Positions 21,723 to 24,946 of a stretch of 24,946 bases of DNA are shown one piece after another. Position 1 is the stretch's first letter, and every line of letters starts with the position of its first letter. Location: positions 1 through 24,946 of IMG/VR virus record IMGVR_UViG_3300020190_000328. One strand, written 5' to 3'. This DNA is from a virus. Under the pieces are notes generated by a model, which was given only the letters and a program-made list of their open reading frames with translations, was not told the origin of the DNA and searched no databases. Made by a program: the position numbers and the translations under genes.

Positions 21723-22167
21723 CCTCGTCACCCTCCTCTAAGTCGCAGTCGTCATCTGACAGTGCTGATGATAACATGAATTCTAGCAGCGACACAATAT
21801 TAGTTTCAACTAAAGATGAGTCATACTTTTCAGGTTCAACAATGCTCAGCATCTCCTGGTCAATTAGGTGAGCTACAGCTGCTATACCAAAGGCTGTAAT
21901 AATATTCTCTGTAGAAACAATGGTGTCTTCGTCTAGACCGGCGGTATCCCGCAGGACGTTTACCATCCAATTTGCGCATTCTTTTACGCTGTCTAGAATA
22001 CCTGCGTGAGATAAAGTAAACCATTTTTGCATTATGTCCATGATTTCGTGTTCTTGGACTTCTGCAGATGGTACAGCGAACCCTGCAGCATGCGCCAGCT
22101 TCTGGCCTTCAAGTATAGATAGGGTGAGGTAAAAGTTACGCTCTTCAACTGGACTTGACGCCATCAT
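21712..22167 (-). CDS. Helical acidic protein (151 aa), unknown
   Basis: ATG 22167 overlaps the polymerase stop (TGATG); GTG 22170 is an alternative with GGAGG at a better distance. The sequence is a series of hydrophobic helices (FYLTLSILEGQKLAHAAGF, EIMDIMQKWFTLSHAGILD, TENIITAFGIAAVAHLIDQE) ending in an acidic tail (DDDCDLEEGDEDE). No family recognised. The acidic tail and position next to DNA polymerase would suit a replication accessory, which is inference. Confidence 0.72.
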   Translation of the reverse strand: MMASSPVEERNFYLTLSILEGQKLAHAAGFAVPSAEVQEHEIMDIMQKWFTLSHAGILDSVKECANWMVNVLRDTAGLDEDTIVSTENIITAFGIAAVAHLIDQEMLSIVEPEKYDSSLVETNIVSLLEFMLSSALSDDDCDLEEGDEDEQ

Positions 22168-24254
22168 CACCCTTTCGCCTCCGACCAATTATACGCTGAG
22201 TGGCATGAAACTTTTAACGGAATACCATTAATAATGTTACCATCTCCCATAGATAACACAACCTTTTGCTGTAACTCGTCAACTATCTGATCTGGAACCA
22301 TAGCCACTAGTTCGTCATGTACCTGTACTAGGATCTTTGAGCCTGTCCCAGTTAGTATATTGTTTACATCAATCATGGCTTTCTTGCATATGTCAGCAGC
22401 AGAACCTTGTACCACCGCGTTGACTGCCTGTCTCTCTGCTCTGGCCTTCAACATGCTGTCATCAGAGCGCAGATCTGGCAATCTACGTCGTCTTCCTGAG
22501 AGGGTTTCAACGTACCCATTCTTGATACCTGCTTCAATAACACTCTTTTTCCATTTAGTGATGCCAGAGAACTGCTTGTAGTACTGATCGATGACGGAGC
22601 GTGCGTGCTCTACGTCAACTCCTGTGGTTCTTGCCAACTTTTGTGGGCCACCACCATAGGCCGTAAGGAAGTTAACACCCTTACCAAGCTGGCGTTCTTC
22701 TGAGGTAACCTCAGATACATCCTTACCTAGAATCAGGGCGGCAGCGCCAGCGTGGATGTCTTCGTTGTTCAAGAAAAACTCGCTCATCTTTTTGTCTTCG
22801 GAGAACATACACATAACACGGAGCTCGATCTGGTCGTAGTCAGCGACTAGCAGTACATGGCCGGGGTTAGCTACGAATAAACCACGGACGCTACTGTCTC
22901 TTGGAATGTTCTGCAGATTGGGGTTGCTGGAGGAAAGTCTTCCAGTAGCTGTTCTATGCAGGTGGAACGATGGGTGCAGAGAACCTTTGTATAGTTTGGT
23001 AAGTAGACCATCAACATAGGTTGACTTAACCTTTTTAGTTTCTGCCCAATCTATGAGCAGTGGTACTACAGGATGTTTGCTTTCAAGATTGCGAAGAGCT
23101 TCTTCATCAACCGATGCTGAACCCTTGTCGGTGTATTTGGTTGGCTTCAGCCCAAGACCACCCTCGTCCTTCTTACTAAACAGAAGTTGTTGTTTGTGCT
23201 TTGTACTGTCTGGGTTAAACCCGGGGGGTGCGTAATCCATCATCCCAAGTAGTAACCCATTTAGATGGGTGTCTAACTCTTTGCCAAGCTTAGTCATAGA
23301 TCGATGGTCTACAGGTATCCCGTTGTCTTCCATGTCCATCAATACACGGATAACTTCCATGTCTTGTCGAAGGCAAGACAGCAACTGCTCTTTATTTTGA
23401 ATCTTTTGACACAAGACTTTGTATAGATGCCACGTCCACTTTACGTCTAGGTGCACGTACCTAACCGCCTTGGAGAAGGGCACCTGAGTGATTATTGCGC
23501 CAAGCTTTCCGTCCATGTGATAGGGGTTAAAGCCACCAAAATTGTGGGCAATTAGTTTGTCAAGGCTGTACTCAGAAAGGTTCTCATTGAGAATGTGCTG
23601 TATAATCATCGTGTCGATGAACGGTCCGTCTGGTAAGCGGTCGTTGTAGTACTTGCGAATTGATCTGGCGTCAAACTTGATGTTGTGACCAACCTTGACA
23701 ACATCACTAAAGAATATTGGTTCCAAGACTTTAAACACGTCAGTACGTGAAAGTTGCTCAGGAGCTGCTGAGTACTCAGCCGGTATGTAGTACCTAGCTT
23801 TTGCCTCAGACTCTTTGCCATTTGCTAAAACTTTGCGGTAACCAGGGGGTGGTATGGTTGTACCGTCACCACGTTCTTCTGGTACGAGTATTTCACCATT
23901 TGGGTGGCCCATGGGTATGGCCCATGACTTACCCTCTGTTGCTAAACCAATCCAAAAGACTTCGTTTCTCATTGGATCTAGAGCTAAAGTGTTTTGCCAC
24001 CTAGTAACGATGGCCTCTTTAGACCTAGCCAACACATCTTCAGATGTTGTTTTAAGGGTGCTTTCGTGCTGCTTCCACTCTTGTTCGATCCACGCAATAA
24101 CATCACTGTGGCGTTCTACGTTGCCGCGTGTTTCTACGTCAAAGGCAAAAGCGCCAGCACTTTGAATGTGTTGAACAATTTCGTGAAGCTCTTCAATTGA
24201 AGATACTACGTAGGGGGCCATGTGACCCCCTACGTAGTTGTTGCGTTGCGGCAT
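22167..24254 (-). CDS. polA-like: Family A DNA polymerase with 3'-5' exonuclease domain
   Basis: Replicative phage DNA polymerase. Exonuclease: FDVET (38-42), VGHNIKFD (188-195) and YVHLD (266-270), all acidic residues present, so proofreading should be active. Polymerase: motif A VADYDQIELR (470-479), motif B RQLGKGVNFLTAYG (521-534, with Phe at the position of E. coli F762) and motif C QVHDEL (644-649). There is no 5'-3' exonuclease domain. ATG 24254 follows the SSB stop by one base without a ribosome-binding site; ATG 24221, also in frame, has AGGGGG upstream but lies in the loop of a perfect hairpin (24205-24238). Both starts leave all domains intact. Confidence 0.97.
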   Translation of the reverse strand: MPQRNNYVGGHMAPYVVSSIEELHEIVQHIQSAGAFAFDVETRGNVERHSDVIAWIEQEWKQHESTLKTTSEDVLARSKEAIVTRWQNTLALDPMRNEVFWIGLATEGKSWAIPMGHPNGEILVPEERGDGTTIPPPGYRKVLANGKESEAKARYYIPAEYSAAPEQLSRTDVFKVLEPIFFSDVVKVGHNIKFDARSIRKYYNDRLPDGPFIDTMIIQHILNENLSEYSLDKLIAHNFGGFNPYHMDGKLGAIITQVPFSKAVRYVHLDVKWTWHLYKVLCQKIQNKEQLLSCLRQDMEVIRVLMDMEDNGIPVDHRSMTKLGKELDTHLNGLLLGMMDYAPPGFNPDSTKHKQQLLFSKKDEGGLGLKPTKYTDKGSASVDEEALRNLESKHPVVPLLIDWAETKKVKSTYVDGLLTKLYKGSLHPSFHLHRTATGRLSSSNPNLQNIPRDSSVRGLFVANPGHVLLVADYDQIELRVMCMFSEDKKMSEFFLNNEDIHAGAAALILGKDVSEVTSEERQLGKGVNFLTAYGGGPQKLARTTGVDVEHARSVIDQYYKQFSGITKWKKSVIEAGIKNGYVETLSGRRRRLPDLRSDDSMLKARAERQAVNAVVQGSAADICKKAMIDVNNILTGTGSKILVQVHDELVAMVPDQIVDELQQKVVLSMGDGNIINGIPLKVSCHSAYNWSEAKG
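24205..24238. promoter_or_regulatory. Perfect 13-bp inverted repeat at the DNA polymerase start
   Basis: Arms ACTACGTAGGGGG (24205-24217) and CCCCCTACGTAGT (24226-24238) with an 8-base loop. On the mRNA the loop (UCACAUGG) contains the AUG of the internal start 24221 and the arm contains the purine-rich AGGGGG. It is placed where a translational operator would act. Coding constraint is visible too: it encodes YVGGHMAPYVV. Confidence 0.75.
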
Positions 24255-24255
24255 A

Positions 24256-24945
24256 TCAGTCAGACAAGTCTTCTAATGCAATCTGAATGAGATCCTTGCG
24301 GGACGGGATCTGGATGATATCGGAGGTGTACGCAGATTTGCGCATGACCTTGAAGTCTGTCTCAGTGAGGATATCGATGTTCCACTCTTCTAGGTCCCGC
24401 TCCTTGACCAGCTGGTGGTTGGTTGCGGAGGTAGCACCCTTACCGGAGCGGCTTACGGCCCAGAAGTGTTTGGACAGGGGCCCTTGACGTGGGTCAACGT
24501 GGAAGTTTTTGAGTTGATCAATGGCTCTAGGACCAACCTCATAGGACTTAAGAACTGGCTCTGAATCAGGAGACAGCAAGACAACGTTGAACGCAAACCG
24601 TGTTGATGGACGGCTACCGGCATCGCATAGTGGGCAACCCTTAGGGTCGAGGTCGGCAATACAGGTGAATGACTTCTGCCCTGAACGCTCAACCCAGTGC
24701 TGTCTGTAAGTAGCGTAAGGCTCATCTTCAAGGAACTTGATGATGATTGGTTCTTCGCTAACACGGAGGCGTTGGGCGTACGGCGAGTCTGCAGATTTTG
24801 CCTGCTCCACTGCTCCCCATCCCCGGCGGATAGCGCTCGCGGCACTAACAGGTGCCGCGTCGTCGGTCACTACTTTTGTCTGTCGGCGTACCGAAGTTGC
24901 TTCTTCCAGCACTTCGGTGTCGTCGTCGTCGTCGTATCTTGACAT
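24256..24945 (-). CDS. Zinc-containing ssDNA-binding protein, phage gp32-like
   Basis: The 229-residue protein starts at ATG 24945, one base from the right edge, so its ribosome-binding site is not visible. The N-terminus is acidic (a run of five Asp) and disordered. The core has strands IIIKFLEDEPYATYRQHW and a cysteine group C95-x8-C104-x2-C107 (CPLCDAG) with His83 nearby, like the zinc site in T4 gp32-type SSBs, then TRFAFNVVLLS. Position directly before DNA polymerase and close to recA fits. It would coat single-stranded DNA at forks and in recombination. Family is assigned by pattern and context, not by a strong signature. Confidence 0.78.
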   Translation of the reverse strand: MSRYDDDDDTEVLEEATSVRRQTKVVTDDAAPVSAASAIRRGWGAVEQAKSADSPYAQRLRVSEEPIIIKFLEDEPYATYRQHWVERSGQKSFTCIADLDPKGCPLCDAGSRPSTRFAFNVVLLSPDSEPVLKSYEVGPRAIDQLKNFHVDPRQGPLSKHFWAVSRSGKGATSATNHQLVKERDLEEWNIDILTETDFKVMRKSAYTSDIIQIPSRKDLIQIALEDLSD

Positions 24946-24946
24946 A

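Overview
This window is part of a tailed-phage genome (or a prophage-like segment) whose host is very probably an actinobacterium. The evidence is a WhiB-family Fe-S regulator, which is confined to Actinobacteria and their phages, plus phage-type RecA, family A DNA polymerase, zinc-containing ssDNA-binding protein, three PDDEXK nucleases and dense packing with 1-11 nt start/stop overlaps. The poly-Thr linker of the lysozyme-like protein is a style I associate with Actinobacteria, Acidimicrobiia in particular; that host guess is inference. I see no terminase, portal, capsid, tape measure, integrase, tRNA or CRISPR here.

Layout. Bases 1-1160 hold three plus-strand genes: a left-truncated unknown, a small acidic protein and a pyrimidine-dimer-glycosylase-like protein. 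They converge on a strong hairpin terminator at 1201-1253. Everything from 24945 down to 1257 is on the minus strand and probably transcribed in long units. Read in the direction of transcription it contains: (a) 24945-18029, replication and recombination: SSB, DNA polymerase I-like, two small accessory proteins, RecA, a resolvase-like nuclease, a Cas4/RecB-like Fe-S nuclease, two helical unknowns and a second resolvase-like nuclease. (b) 17984-17703, a SpoVS-family protein. (c) 17637-7261, about 10 kb of unusual low-complexity proteins led by a 1948-residue protein with a GreA-like domain near its C-terminus, then nine mostly disordered small or mid-sized proteins, including two nested genes of 53 and 46 codons and one 607-residue Pro/Gly-rich protein. 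(d) 7229-4228, a zinc-ribbon protein, a HAD-like protein lacking the usual nucleophile, a 476-residue protein resembling a degenerate tRNA-guanine-transglycosylase/DpdA barrel with a Cys-rich tail, an unknown and a DUF1599-like protein. (e) 4226-1257, WhiB, a secreted lysozyme-like protein, a small HTH protein, a zinc-finger-like protein, a glycosyltransferase and a dCMP/cytidine deaminase.

How they may work together. Block (a) is a compact replication and homologous-recombination set. Blocks (b) and (c) are the most unusual part. A transcript-cleavage-factor fold buried in a giant, charged, largely disordered protein suggests a factor acting on host RNA polymerase, perhaps carried in the virion, but no experiment or homology search supports that yet. 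No gap between genes exceeds about 100 bases.
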